NCBI GenBank assembly: GCA_014193115.1
Contig: BJHQ01000010.1
Coordinates: 1 to 64,000, forward strand
Origin: Planctomycetota bacterium
Lineage (GTDB): Bacteria > Planctomycetota > UBA11346
Length of the DNA stretch: 64,000 nucleotides
Direction of reading: 5' to 3'
The notes below the pieces were generated by a model that did not search any database, had not been told where the DNA came from, and saw only the letters and a list, made by a program, of their open reading frames with translations. Shown piece by piece: positions 45,822-57,096 of this stretch (position 1 is the stretch's first letter; every line of letters starts with the position of its first letter). The translations under genes were made by a program, and so were the position numbers.

Positions 45822-46289
45822 ATGTTCACACCTATCCGCTTCATCTTCGCCGCTGCCATCGCTGGTGCCGCGCTCACCGCTGCTGAACCAGCTCCGTTGG
45901 CGTGGCCGGCCGCTGTCCCGAATTGGACCGCTCCCGTCGCCGGCGAGCATCCCCGTCTGTTCTTCCGCAAATCCGACATCCCGGAGATCCGCAAGCGCGC
46001 AGAGACCGCTGATGGCAAGCGGATGGTCGAGCGCCTGCGTCTGCTGCTCGACGGCAAGCAAGGCACCAGCCTGCCCGCGAAGATCAATCCGCCGGGCAAC
46101 GACGCCGGGAAGGAACCTCTCGGTGGTCGCACCTTCGACGTGCTGCTAGTCGGCGGCAAACCGGCAGAACCGGTGGTCCAGGGCGACCGGATCGTGGTCG
46201 GCGGCCAGGAGATCACCCACGATGGATCCAAAATCCTACTGAAGGTCATGGCCGGCCCGCCCAAGCTGAGCAAGTTCGGCCAGTGGTGA
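45822..46289 (+). CDS. Internally deleted heparinase-like protein, probable relict
   Basis: A 155-aa protein with signal peptide (IRFIFAAAIAGAALTAAEP). Residues about 40-80 (EHPRLFFRKSDIPEIRKRAETADGK, then LRLLLDGKQGTSLP) match the start of the toroid domain of the protein at 27175-29865, and residues about 115-135 (VVQGDRIVVGGQEITHDG) match that protein's extreme C-terminus. The roughly 500 residues between, including all of the alpha-helical barrel, are missing. The frame is intact, so it could be made and exported, but a catalytic role is unlikely. Confidence 0.65.
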   Translation: MFTPIRFIFAAAIAGAALTAAEPAPLAWPAAVPNWTAPVAGEHPRLFFRKSDIPEIRKRAETADGKRMVERLRLLLDGKQGTSLPAKINPPGNDAGKEPLGGRTFDVLLVGGKPAEPVVQGDRIVVGGQEITHDGSKILLKVMAGPPKLSKFGQW

Positions 46290-46365
46290 GCAGCCTCAGG
46301 CTGCGCGGGGGCGTTTGACGGTGCGTCCGGTGGGCAAGGACGACCGCCCGCCGGGCGATGCGTCG

Positions 46366-46410
46366 CCCTGGCTGCTTTGCGCCTGGCCGATCTGTGGCTG
46401 GCGGCGGGCC
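46366..46410 (+). repeat. 45-bp duplicated fragment of the ketosynthase-like gene
   Basis: Bases 46366-46410 repeat 45246-45290 with a single mismatch (A to G). The source lies inside the ketosynthase-like gene (TLAALRLADLWLAAG) and the copy is in non-coding sequence after the deleted heparinase-like gene. It marks a local rearrangement. Confidence 0.8.
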
Positions 46411-46466
46411 TGAGCAATAGCGTTCACCTGCCACCATCGACCATGTTCGGCTCATGCCGACCCGCG

Positions 46467-47291
46467 TCAGATGGTCACGGTCACACGCAGGAAGGTGGCG
46501 GGGATCACGGTCTCGTTCGGGATCAGGCTGCGGTTTTCCCGAACGAAAAGATCCAGCAGTTCGCCGTGCATGGTTGCGGCACGACCGTCCCGCTCCGCCG
46601 TTTCGTAGGCCCGCATGGTCGGACCATAGAAGGATCGGAATAGGTCCAGGAAGCCATCCGGCGTGCACGCTGCCCGGAAGGTGAAAGTTTCGCGTGTCAT
46701 CGCCACGCGCTCGACTGGAATCCCGGCTCCAGCGAAACGCGCGAGGACTTCGGCTTCGCTGCCCCAGGTCATGGGACTGATGAAGCCCGCCGGCGGCGGC
46801 GTGGTGAAGGAGGAACAGATCTTCAAGATCTGCGCCACCAGGGTTGGATCGTGGGGGATCCAGTTTCCCATGATGATCCGGCCACCGGGCCTGGCGACCC
46901 GGACCATCTCCTTGGCGACTTCCATCGGTCGGGGGGCGAACATGGCGCCGAAGATGGAGACCACGAGGTCGAATGAACGTCCATCGAGCCCGCGCAGTTC
47001 GGTGGCGTCGCCATGCTGGAAACGGCAATTCGCCAGACCCGCGGCCGCAGCCCGGCGGTTGCCTGCTTCGACCAGATTCCTGGCGATATCGACACCAAGG
47101 ACCTCCGCACCGAGCTCCGCCGCCGGCACAGCGGTGGTCCCGTCGCCACAGCCAAGATCAAGAACGCGCATGCCACGTGTGATGCCGAAGGACTTGGCGA
47201 GCGCAGCTCCGCTGTCACGCATGGATTGGGCGATGCGGGTAAAATCGCCCACCTCCCAGAGCGCCTGGTTGGGGTTCATGGAGGGATTCAT
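46467..47291 (-). CDS. Class I SAM-dependent methyltransferase
   Basis: A 274-aa methyltransferase with motif I VLDLGCGDGTTA (about 43-54), the acidic residue after strand 2 (VLGVDIA), FQHGDATEL and post-I segment LVVSIFGAMFAPRP. It is UbiE/Methyltransf_25-like; the substrate is not clear. It is the last of three genes read from the sigma-54 promoter near 48740, with a 4-base ATGA overlap to the DUF4395 gene. A start at the second ATG (47279) is also possible. Confidence 0.88.
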   Translation of the reverse strand: MNPSMNPNQALWEVGDFTRIAQSMRDSGAALAKSFGITRGMRVLDLGCGDGTTAVPAAELGAEVLGVDIARNLVEAGNRRAAAAGLANCRFQHGDATELRGLDGRSFDLVVSIFGAMFAPRPMEVAKEMVRVARPGGRIIMGNWIPHDPTLVAQILKICSSFTTPPPAGFISPMTWGSEAEVLARFAGAGIPVERVAMTRETFTFRAACTPDGFLDLFRSFYGPTMRAYETAERDGRAATMHGELLDLFVRENRSLIPNETVIPATFLRVTVTI

Positions 47292-47899
47292 GGCGAGACT
47301 CCGGTTGGAGTATTGAGAGGAAGTTGGGAGGAAACGATATCAGGTTGGCAGGCGGAAGTTCCAAGGCACAGGCGTACGAAAAATGACGGCACGCAGATAC
47401 CAGTGATCACGTTCACGAAGGCCGCAACTACCAGCGACCAGCCGAAGATGTTTCCGGCCAGGGGCAGACCGACCTGGAAGCTCCCGGCCGCAGCGACGAG
47501 CATGACGGTGGCCAGAGCGCAGGCGAATCGCCGCCGGGCGCGGTATCGCGGTAAGGCGGGACGGCCAACGACATGCCGCAGCCCAAATTGATAAAACACG
47601 TCGAACGGATGGCCGGGCAGAATGGCGCCAAGCGCCGCGAATGGTGCCAGCGCCCACAGCGCCGTGGGCGATGCAAGCAAGGTCCCTGCCGCCGTCCAGA
47701 ACATGCAGATGGCCGGAGCGACCCGCAGCGGCATGTCAATCAACGTATACGTCCGGTCGTCGCATCCGCAGAAACCCTGCGCTTCAATGCGTTCACGGGT
47801 GGTGCGCGGAATCAGTGGCGATGCAGAGATCGCTTCCGGCCGCGTTGCCATGGACAACTGCTCGATCGAGGACGCGTTGCGACTCGGATTGCTGTTCAT
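47288..47899 (-). CDS. DUF4395-like membrane protein
   Basis: A 203-aa protein with several hydrophobic segments (about 65-95, 130-150, 155-180). The pattern PLRVAPAICMFWTAAGT, GHPFDVFYQFGLRHV, RRRFACALAT and ICVPSFFVRL resembles DUF4395, a small membrane-protein family often found beside redox or sulfur genes. Function is unknown. It overlaps both neighbours by 4 bases, so translation of the three genes is coupled. Confidence 0.75.
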   Translation of the reverse strand: MNSNPSRNASSIEQLSMATRPEAISASPLIPRTTRERIEAQGFCGCDDRTYTLIDMPLRVAPAICMFWTAAGTLLASPTALWALAPFAALGAILPGHPFDVFYQFGLRHVVGRPALPRYRARRRFACALATVMLVAAAGSFQVGLPLAGNIFGWSLVVAAFVNVITGICVPSFFVRLCLGTSACQPDIVSSQLPLNTPTGVSP

Positions 47900-48672
47900 T
47901 GCACCGGTCCTTGCGCAACCGAACGCTCTTGCCGAGCCGAGGATCCTCCGGCGAACCGGGGGACAAGCATGCCGACACGCTGACGGTACTGCTGATAGTC
48001 CGCTCCATGTTCACGGATCAGGTCACGTTCCTCGAATTGTATCGCCACCAGGATGTAAGCAGTCACCACGGCGGCGAACACCAGATGCGCGACGGTCATG
48101 TTGGGAGTTCCCCAGAAGGCGAGCAGCCAGCCGACATACAAGGGATGGCGCACCAACCGATACGGACCAGGCGTTCGGAACCGGATCGGCGTGTAGGGCA
48201 GGCCCTTCAGCGCCAGCCAGGCATGACGAAGACCGAACAAGTCAAAATGGTTGATCAGCCAGGTCGACCCCAGAACCACGGCCCAACCCGTGACCCCGAC
48301 TGCGAAAACCACCCCCGCCCACAATGGATCGGTGATTTGCCACACGGTTCCGCCGATCGGCTGCCACCAGATGAAGAGCGAGATCAGGGCGAAGCTCGAC
48401 AGCAGCACATAAGTGGGCCGCTCGGCGAGGTGCGGAATGAATAAGGTGATCCGATCCTTGAACCAGCGCCGGGCCATCACGCTGTGTTGGAGCGCAAACA
48501 TGGTGAGCAGTCCGAGATCGATAAGCAGGGCCTGATGCCAGGGGATGCGCGCTGCGCCATCCAGAGTCGTGGGCACCCACAGCCCGGTCACGAAACCGAA
48601 GGCGTAGCAAAAGGTGGCGAGAAACAGGAGATACGAGAGCACTCCGTAGACGAAGACGGCGAATCGGACCAT
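47896..48672 (-). CDS. mddA: Methanethiol S-methyltransferase-like membrane protein (MddA)
   Basis: A 258-aa integral membrane protein of the NnrU/isoprenylcysteine methyltransferase-like group. Five to six hydrophobic helices are visible, plus the SAM-binding signature YRLVRHPLYVGWLLAFWGTP and the end IQFEERDLIREHGADYQQYRQRV, which match MddA. MddA converts methanethiol and SAM to dimethyl sulfide in the membrane. A related substrate (for example methylated selenium or other thiols) cannot be excluded. The ATG at 48672 has AGGAA about 10 bases upstream. It is the first gene of the operon behind a sigma-54 promoter. Confidence 0.82.
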   Translation of the reverse strand: MVRFAVFVYGVLSYLLFLATFCYAFGFVTGLWVPTTLDGAARIPWHQALLIDLGLLTMFALQHSVMARRWFKDRITLFIPHLAERPTYVLLSSFALISLFIWWQPIGGTVWQITDPLWAGVVFAVGVTGWAVVLGSTWLINHFDLFGLRHAWLALKGLPYTPIRFRTPGPYRLVRHPLYVGWLLAFWGTPNMTVAHLVFAAVVTAYILVAIQFEERDLIREHGADYQQYRQRVGMLVPRFAGGSSARQERSVAQGPVQ

Positions 48673-48731
48673 GGAAGGTTCCTGGCTGGGGTGGACGGGC
48701 ATCGGGATGAGCCCAACTGACTTCCCCAGAA

Positions 48732-48747
48732 GGCACGCCCGATGCCA
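48732..48747 (-). promoter_or_regulatory. Sigma-54 (-24/-12) promoter of the mddA operon
   Basis: On the minus strand, TGGCATCGGGCGTGCC matches the -24/-12 consensus TGGCAyr-N4-TTGCW with the invariant GG and GC at the right spacing. The expected start is near 48721, about 50 bases before the mddA ATG. A sigma-54 activator gene lies immediately upstream, which supports the call. Confidence 0.6.
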
Positions 48748-48765
48748 ATCTCCGATTTCCGCATA

Positions 48766-48780
48766 AGTCGTTGTTCGACT
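48766..48780. promoter_or_regulatory. Inverted repeat, candidate activator site
   Basis: AGTCG-TTGTT-CGACT is a 5-base inverted repeat centred about 52 bases before the predicted start of the mddA operon. It could be an activator-binding site for the sigma-54 regulator, although most such sites lie further upstream. Confidence 0.25.
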
Positions 48781-48868
48781 GATAGTTACAAATCTTATAC
48801 AGGGCTCGACCGGGACGCGAAATTGCGCGGATCGCGATTTCCCGCGACGATCCTTCGTGATACGTCGA

Positions 48869-50785
48869 TCAGCGGGCTCGCTTCAGGCCAGCCGCCTTGA
48901 GTTGCGACGCGATCGTGCTCGCCGGCAGCCCAAGCAGTTCGACCATGCCGCCGGCCCCGGAGATCCGCCCCTCGCAACGTTCATGAGCGCGCTCCAGATT
49001 ACGCAGCTCCAGGTTGCGCAATGCAGCAGCCGTCATGATGTTTCCTTCGACGGTGTCGACCCCGATGGGCGGCGGCGTCGCTGGCAGCGCGCGCTCCAAA
49101 TCGAAACGGCCATTGCGGCCGAGAATCACCGCGCGTTCAACGACATGTTCGAGCTCGCGGATATTGCCTGGCCAGTCGTAGGCTTCGAGCCGCGCGATCG
49201 CGGCATCGTCGAGCAGCGGTGGAGTCCTCCCCAAGCGCTTCGCCACCACAGCGATGAAATGCGTGGCGAGCAGGGAAATGTCCTCGCGACGTTCGCGCAG
49301 CGGCGGCAACCGGATGGGCACCACTTCCAATCGATAGCGTAGGTCCTCTCGAAAACTGCCGGAGCGCACCAGCGCAGTGAGGTCGCGATGGGTGGCGGCG
49401 ACAATACGCACATCGACACGGCGACTGGCGCTGCCGCCGACCGGCTCGATCACGCCTTCCTGGAGGACGCGCAGCAGCTTGGCCTGCGCTTCCTGGGACA
49501 GCTCGCCAACCTCGTCGAGGAAGAGCGTGCCGCCATCTGCCAGGGCGAAACGCCCATCGCGACGACGGACCGCGCCGGTGAAGGCACCGCGTTCGTGGCC
49601 GAACAATTCGCTTTCGATCAATCCGGCGGGTAAAGCCGCGCAGTTCACCGCGATGAACGGTCGATCACGCCGGTCGCTGCCGCGATGCAGGGCGCGGGCG
49701 ATCAGCTCCTTACCGGTCCCGGTCTCGCCCTGCACCAGGACGCTGGCATGGGTCGGTGCGACCCGGGCGATATCCTCCATGACCGATCGCAACGCCGCAC
49801 TGCGCCCGATGATGTCGCCATGGTGCAAGGCTCGGGCGAGCTCCTCTTCCAGATAGGCAGCGCGATCGCTGAGCGAGCGGATGGCCGACTCGGCGCGCTC
49901 CTGTTCGGCGAGATCGCGCAGGATCAGGATGTGGAACGACTGTCCGGCATGGGTGCAGCGGGTCAGGCCGACGTCGACCGGCACCTGGCTGCCATCAGCA
50001 CGGATCCCCAGCTGCCGCCCGATCCGCCGCGAGCCGCGCCCGGCGTCGGTCTCGAGTCCGGAGATCGCCGCAACCACCGCCGCGCGTCCGGCTGGGTCGA
50101 ACAGCCGCGCCAGGGTCATGCCGCGGAGCCGGTCGGGGGATGCGCCGAGCATTTCCGACGCCGCCTGATTGGCCTGGGTGACCGTCAGGCCTTCGTCGAC
50201 CTCGACCACGGCATCCATCACGCCATCGACCAGCCGCGCCAATTGCTGCTCGCGTTCCTGTAACGACTGCTCGGCCGCGAGTCGGCGCAGTTCCGCCGCT
50301 GCGCGCAAGCCGAACAAGCGGAACAGCCCGCGCAGACGCGCATCATCAGCCATCGGCCGCGGATCCATCACCGTGATGGTGCCGATCACCCGGCCATCTC
50401 CGTCGTACAGGGCTTCGCCCAGATAGCTCACGATGCGCAGGCGCTGGATATCGGACTGATGGGCGAAGAGCGCCAGCACATTGTCGGGATGGTGGACCAT
50501 GCCTCCGCCGCGGACGACCGCCTCGCACGGCGTGCCGGCGACGGGGTGCTCGTAGTCCTCGACGTGGCGATCATGCATCCACATCGCCCTCGCCCGCAGG
50601 ACATCCCGCTCGGGCAGATACTCAGTGACCCAGGCGATGTCCACATCCATGGTCTCGGCCAGGTTGCGCACCAGGGCGCGAAGGAAGGGCTCACCGGTCT
50701 GGTCCGCAGTACCGCCAACCAGGGCGCGGAGCAGGGCCGTCTCATTCAGATGCGGGACGGGAATGGGCGCGTCGGCGTATTCCAT
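48869..50785 (-). CDS. Sigma-54-dependent transcriptional activator (GAF-PAS-AAA-Fis)
   Basis: A 638-aa regulator. Domains in order: GAF-like sensor (about 25-180; [22 protein letters not shown]), PAS (about 195-310; [18 protein letters not shown]), the sigma-54-interacting AAA+ domain (about 340-570) with Walker A GETGTGKE, the GAFTGA loop, Walker [12 protein letters not shown] and the arginine-rich [12 protein letters not shown], then a Fis-type helix-turn-helix at the end ([18 protein letters not shown]). It drives RNA polymerase with sigma-54, and the closest candidate target is the mddA operon immediately downstream. The presence of GAF and PAS suggests it senses a small molecule or redox state. 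Confidence 0.94.
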   Translation of the reverse strand: MEYADAPIPVPHLNETALLRALVGGTADQTGEPFLRALVRNLAETMDVDIAWVTEYLPERDVLRARAMWMHDRHVEDYEHPVAGTPCEAVVRGGGMVHHPDNVLALFAHQSDIQRLRIVSYLGEALYDGDGRVIGTITVMDPRPMADDARLRGLFRLFGLRAAAELRRLAAEQSLQEREQQLARLVDGVMDAVVEVDEGLTVTQANQAASEMLGASPDRLRGMTLARLFDPAGRAAVVAAISGLETDAGRGSRRIGRQLGIRADGSQVPVDVGLTRCTHAGQSFHILILRDLAEQERAESAIRSLSDRAAYLEEELARALHHGDIIGRSAALRSVMEDIARVAPTHASVLVQGETGTGKELIARALHRGSDRRDRPFIAVNCAALPAGLIESELFGHERGAFTGAVRRRDGRFALADGGTLFLDEVGELSQEAQAKLLRVLQEGVIEPVGGSASRRVDVRIVAATHRDLTALVRSGSFREDLRYRLEVVPIRLPPLRERREDISLLATHFIAVVAKRLGRTPPLLDDAAIARLEAYDWPGNIRELEHVVERAVILGRNGRFDLERALPATPPPIGVDTVEGNIMTAAALRNLELRNLERAHERCEGRISGAGGMVELLGLPASTIASQLKAAGLKRAR

Positions 50786-50948
50786 GACTCGGCCTGTCGG
50801 CGGCGGTGGTGAAGAACCTGGGGCATCGCCTCGGACGGGCTCGGCAGGTGGTTCTGACGCTCATCCTGTTGGTCATGAAGTGCAAGCCACCGGCGAACCC
50901 CGCCTTGAGCGCAGATACGAGAACGAGCGATCTCGGTGAGACCTGCCG

Positions 50949-51494
50949 TTAGCCGCCGATATCGACCAGATGATCCAGGCGCAATTGCCGGAGCTGGGTT
51001 TCAGCTGTGGGCGAGGCGCCGCGCACGCTCAGCCGGGATGGAGCATGTTCCTGGGCCAGGCGCAGCAGCCAGGCCACGACCACGCTGTTGACGTGAGGCA
51101 TGCCTGACAAGTCGGCGATCAGCGTCGCGCCGTCGATGGCTCGCACCCAATCACAGTGGTCGAGCAGGATCTGGCTGGTCGCAGCGCTCGCCTGGGGGCG
51201 GACGCGGACGAAATTGGGCGGGACGACATCGACCACGATCGGGCGGTCGGCGTTCTGGGCCGTCGCTGGCGGTTCGCAGATGACCCGGTTGCTCCACCGA
51301 GCGGCCGAGACGAACGAGCGGATCGCCATCGCTGGTTGACGGAGCGTGGCGAAGGTGGTCGGGTCGGCCAACACAAGGAGCACTGGCAGGGGCAGACGGT
51401 TGATGCCGACGCAATCAATCAGGTGGTCTCTGTTCACCCGGTCGCGGACGGTGGCTGCGGAGGCGGTCTGCAAGGAGGCAAGGGGAAGGGCCAT
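50949..51494 (-). CDS. STAS-domain-like protein
   Basis: A 181-aa protein whose last 90 residues look like a STAS domain (anti-sigma antagonist type): ATLIADLSGMPHVNSVVVAWLLRLAQ and SRLSVRGASPTAETQLRQLRLD. The phosphorylatable Ser of SpoIIAA-like proteins would fall near HVNSVVV, where a Ser is present. The N-terminal part has no recognised domain. The ATG at 51494 is used because longer frames run into uvrC. No anti-sigma kinase gene is nearby. It is the last gene of the sucC-sucD-uvrC operon, 35 bases after uvrC. Confidence 0.65.
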   Translation of the reverse strand: MALPLASLQTASAATVRDRVNRDHLIDCVGINRLPLPVLLVLADPTTFATLRQPAMAIRSFVSAARWSNRVICEPPATAQNADRPIVVDVVPPNFVRVRPQASAATSQILLDHCDWVRAIDGATLIADLSGMPHVNSVVVAWLLRLAQEHAPSRLSVRGASPTAETQLRQLRLDHLVDIGG

Positions 51495-51529
51495 CGGGAT
51501 TGGGCCGGTATGGGAACCGGCGGCGGCAC

Positions 51530-52882
51530 TCAAGGCGCAGTTTCCGGCAGCGATCCATCTTGAACCGCCTTGCGCTGAAGCAGATGAAAATAACGCCGAC
51601 AAAAGCGATGGGCTTCGTCACGGACGTATTGGAGCATTTTCAGCGCCGGATCACGTTTCGACAGGCGTACCGGCGAGCCATCGGCGCGGATGATGGTCTC
51701 CTCGCGCTTGGCCAACCCGATCAGGCCGGGCACGGTTACGCCGAGTTCGGCCAGCGCCGCCACCGCCTGGGCGACCTGGCCGGCGCCGCCATCGATCAGT
51801 ACCAGATCGGGCAGCGGCAACCCCTCGTCGCGCAGCCGGCGGTAGCGGCGGCCGACGACTTCGCGCATCGCCGCGAAGTCGTCGTTGACCGGCCCATCGA
51901 CGCCGCCCTTGACCTTGAATCGGCGGTAGCCGTCCTTGTCCGGGACTCCGCCGTTGAACCGCACCAGTGCGGCCACGACATGGGTGCCCTGGAGATGGGC
52001 GATGTCGAATCCCTCGATGATTTTCGGCGGACCGACCAGTCCGAGGGCGGCTCGCAGCCCTTCGAGCCCGCTGTGGATGTCGAGGGTCGGCGCTCCGGGC
52101 TCGGCCCAATCGCGCAGCCGGCCCCGGGATTTCAGCCGATCCAGCGATTGCAGTTGATCGCGCATCCGGGCGGCGTCTTCGAAGCGCAGCTCTTTGCTGG
52201 CCGCCAGCATCCGGCGGCGCAGATCCTCGACCACCGGCCCGGTCCCGCGTCCCGACAGGAAGGCGCGCAGGGCGGCAATATCACCGGCATATTCGGCGAA
52301 TCCAATGCGCGGCGTGCACGGCGCCGAACACCGTTTGATGTGCAGGTTCAGGCACGGCCGGAAATGCCTGCGGCCGGGATCGTCCTCGTGCAGGTCGAGA
52401 TCGCAGACCCGGAACCGGAAGGTACGCTGAAGGAAATGGTAGGCCCGGTACAACTCGGTGGCCGAGGTGAACGGGCCGACGAATTCGGTATCGGCCAAGC
52501 TGCGGTCGCGGGTCACAAACACCCGCGGGAACTCCTCACGGGTGATCGCCAGCAGGGGAAAATCCTTGCCGTCTTTCAAGCGAACATTGTCCCGCGGCTG
52601 ATGTTCCTTGATCAGCCGGTTTTCGAGGAGCAGGGCCTCGACCTCGCTGCCGGTGGCGATGGTCTCGATCACCGCCAGTTCGCGCACCAGTCGGCGCAGC
52701 CGTGGAGTCAGCCGAAGTTCCCGGATCGATCCGGCCTGGAAATAGCTGAGCACCCGACGGCGCAGGTTTTTCGCCTTGCCGACATACAGCACCCGACCTT
52801 CACCGTCTTTGTAAAGATAGCAGCCGGGGTCTTCTGGCACCTGGGCCAGCCGCTCGGCCAGATCGGGACGGAGGAGGTCCAT
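51530..52882 (-). CDS. uvrC: UvrC-type excinuclease subunit lacking the C-terminal HhH domain
   Basis: A 450-aa UvrC homologue; typical UvrC is about 560-610 aa. Present are the GIY-YIG nuclease (PGCYLYKDGEGRVLYVGKAK), the Cys-rich segment PCLNLHIKRCSAPC, a UVR-like helix region (FEDAARMRDQLQSL) and the RNase H-like 5' nuclease with Asp in GFDIAHLQG, LIDGG and the His of RDEAHRF. The frame ends about 25 residues after that, so the tandem helix-hairpin-helix domain is absent. UvrC makes the dual incision in nucleotide excision repair. It might be a natural short form or a truncated gene. It sits between sucD and a STAS gene on one transcript. Confidence 0.9.
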   Translation of the reverse strand: MDLLRPDLAERLAQVPEDPGCYLYKDGEGRVLYVGKAKNLRRRVLSYFQAGSIRELRLTPRLRRLVRELAVIETIATGSEVEALLLENRLIKEHQPRDNVRLKDGKDFPLLAITREEFPRVFVTRDRSLADTEFVGPFTSATELYRAYHFLQRTFRFRVCDLDLHEDDPGRRHFRPCLNLHIKRCSAPCTPRIGFAEYAGDIAALRAFLSGRGTGPVVEDLRRRMLAASKELRFEDAARMRDQLQSLDRLKSRGRLRDWAEPGAPTLDIHSGLEGLRAALGLVGPPKIIEGFDIAHLQGTHVVAALVRFNGGVPDKDGYRRFKVKGGVDGPVNDDFAAMREVVGRRYRRLRDEGLPLPDLVLIDGGAGQVAQAVAALAELGVTVPGLIGLAKREETIIRADGSPVRLSKRDPALKMLQYVRDEAHRFCRRYFHLLQRKAVQDGSLPETAP

Positions 52883-52903
52883 GGCCGCAGACTGCGGACG
52901 CGG

Positions 52904-53797
<894 letters not shown>

Positions 53798-53845
53798 GGA
53801 ATTTCCGAAGAGGTGTGGATCGATGAAACGAGCGCGTAACCGCGT

Positions 53846-55480
<1,635 letters not shown>

Positions 55481-55620
55481 GGGCGGGTCGGTCCTGGTGC
55501 GCGGTGCGGCGCGGACATTCTCACGCAGCTTGCGTCTGTCCAGGCCGGCCTTGCCGATGCCGGCTGATAACGGCGGGGACGGCGCCATTCCCTGGGCAGA
55601 ATCCGGGACAGGATCCGGCC

Positions 55621-57096
55621 ATGACCCTGGTCGTCGTCCCGATCCATGCCGCCACCCACGCTGGCCTGCTGGCCCACGCGGACGAAGCCAAATCCGCTGG
55701 CGCCGATCTGGTGGAGGTCCGCCTCGACTTGTGCTTCGCTGCGGGAATGACGGTCGACACCGCGGTCGGCGCGGGTTCGGACCTTCCGCTGCCATTCATG
55801 GCCACCCTGCGTCATCGCGACGAAGGTGGATCGTGGTCTGGCTCAGAGGCCGACCGGCGTTCGATCTACGAACGGATGCCCCAGGCCGGGTGGGTCGACA
55901 TCGAAGCCGCGCGGTTCACCGATGCGGCGTGGAACGGCTTCCGCCCATCCGGCAAACTCGTGCTCAGCCTGCATGATTTCCAAGGCATGGGCGGCGACCT
56001 GGCCGAGCGCGTCCGCGGCATGTACACCCTGGGCGCTGAGGTCGCCAAGCTGGCGGTCACCGCCAAGGATGGCCACGATCTGGCTGCGATCGAACGGGTG
56101 TTGCGTTGGAACCAGCGGCCGCTGATCGCCATCGCGATGGGCGAGCACGGACTGCCGTCGCGGCTGCTCGCCGGAGTGTGGGGAGCGGCGATGACCTTCG
56201 CCCGGCTGCCCAGCGGCGGAACGGCCCCCGGCCAACCGACCGTGCAGGAGGTGCTCGGGCTGTACCACCTGCGACGGCAAGGTCCGAATACCAGGATTTA
56301 TGGCGTGATCGGCTCGCCGATCAGCCACAGCCTGTCGCCGGTGATCCACAATTGCGCCATCGACCACACCGGCCTCGACGCGGTCTATGTGCCCTTCAGA
56401 GTCGAAGACGCCCAGCATTTCTGGCAGTCCTGCGGCAGCTGGATCGCCGGGCTGTCGGTGACCTTGCCGCACAAAGAGGCCCTGCCGCCGCTGATGGATC
56501 GGCTGGAAGATCTGGCGGTCGCCAGCGGCGCCATGAACACGGTCTATCGAGAGCGCGGCCAAGTGGTGGGCGCGAATACCGACGCCGCCGCCATCGCACA
56601 TTGCCTTGAACACCAGCTCGGCAGCCTGGCCGGACGTCGGGTGCTGGTCCTGGGCGCCGGCGGCGTCGCCCGCGCTGCCGCCCTGTCGTGCCACAGCGCC
56701 GGTGCAGCGGTGGCGATCGCCAACCGCACTGCGGACCGGGCCCGTGCCCTGGCCGCCAGCGTCGGGGCCACCGCCGTTCCTTGGGACCAGGCGGTGGAAA
56801 TTGATTACGACGTGCTGATCAACGGAACCTCGGTGGGAATGCGCAAGGATGGCAACGATCCCGACGACAGTCCGTGGCCGGCGCAAGCGCACCGCGCCGG
56901 TACAACCGCCTTTGACACGGTCTATGTGCCTTTGGAGACGCGGTTCCTGAAAGAGGCTCATCGCGCTGGCTGTCGGACCCTCAGTGGCCTCGACATGTTC
57001 ATCGCCCAGGCCGATGGCCAGTTCCATCGCTGGTTCGGCCACCATGCGCCTACGGCACAGATGCGGCGAGCGGCGCTGGAACGGCTGAGCATCTGA
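55621..57096 (+). CDS. aroDE: Bifunctional 3-dehydroquinate dehydratase / shikimate dehydrogenase
   Basis: A 491-aa fusion of the two middle shikimate-pathway enzymes. The first half is type I AroD: ADLVEVRLDL, the His of VLSLHDFQ and the Schiff-base Lys in EVAKLAVTAKDG. The second half is AroE: YGVIGSPISHSLSPVIHN, LSVTLPHKEAL and the NADP-binding VLVLGAGGVARAA. Such fusions occur in plants, chlamydiae and several PVC lineages. The ATG at 55621 is chosen because it starts the AroD domain exactly and the longer frame lacks homology. It diverges from sucC and shares a one-base overlap with cobT. Confidence 0.95.
   Translation: MTLVVVPIHAATHAGLLAHADEAKSAGADLVEVRLDLCFAAGMTVDTAVGAGSDLPLPFMATLRHRDEGGSWSGSEADRRSIYERMPQAGWVDIEAARFTDAAWNGFRPSGKLVLSLHDFQGMGGDLAERVRGMYTLGAEVAKLAVTAKDGHDLAAIERVLRWNQRPLIAIAMGEHGLPSRLLAGVWGAAMTFARLPSGGTAPGQPTVQEVLGLYHLRRQGPNTRIYGVIGSPISHSLSPVIHNCAIDHTGLDAVYVPFRVEDAQHFWQSCGSWIAGLSVTLPHKEALPPLMDRLEDLAVASGAMNTVYRERGQVVGANTDAAAIAHCLEHQLGSLAGRRVLVLGAGGVARAAALSCHSAGAAVAIANRTADRARALAASVGATAVPWDQAVEIDYDVLINGTSVGMRKDGNDPDDSPWPAQAHRAGTTAFDTVYVPLETRFLKEAHRAGCRTLSGLDMFIAQADGQFHRWFGHHAPTAQMRRAALERLSI

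Noticed and set aside
45740..46417. 225-aa minus-strand open frame
   Set aside because: It crosses the deleted heparinase-like gene and the duplicated 45-bp fragment in antisense; no homology is recognisable.
55504..55620. 39-residue N-terminal extension of AroDE
   Set aside because: Cys/Arg/Pro-rich and before the natural start of the AroD fold.
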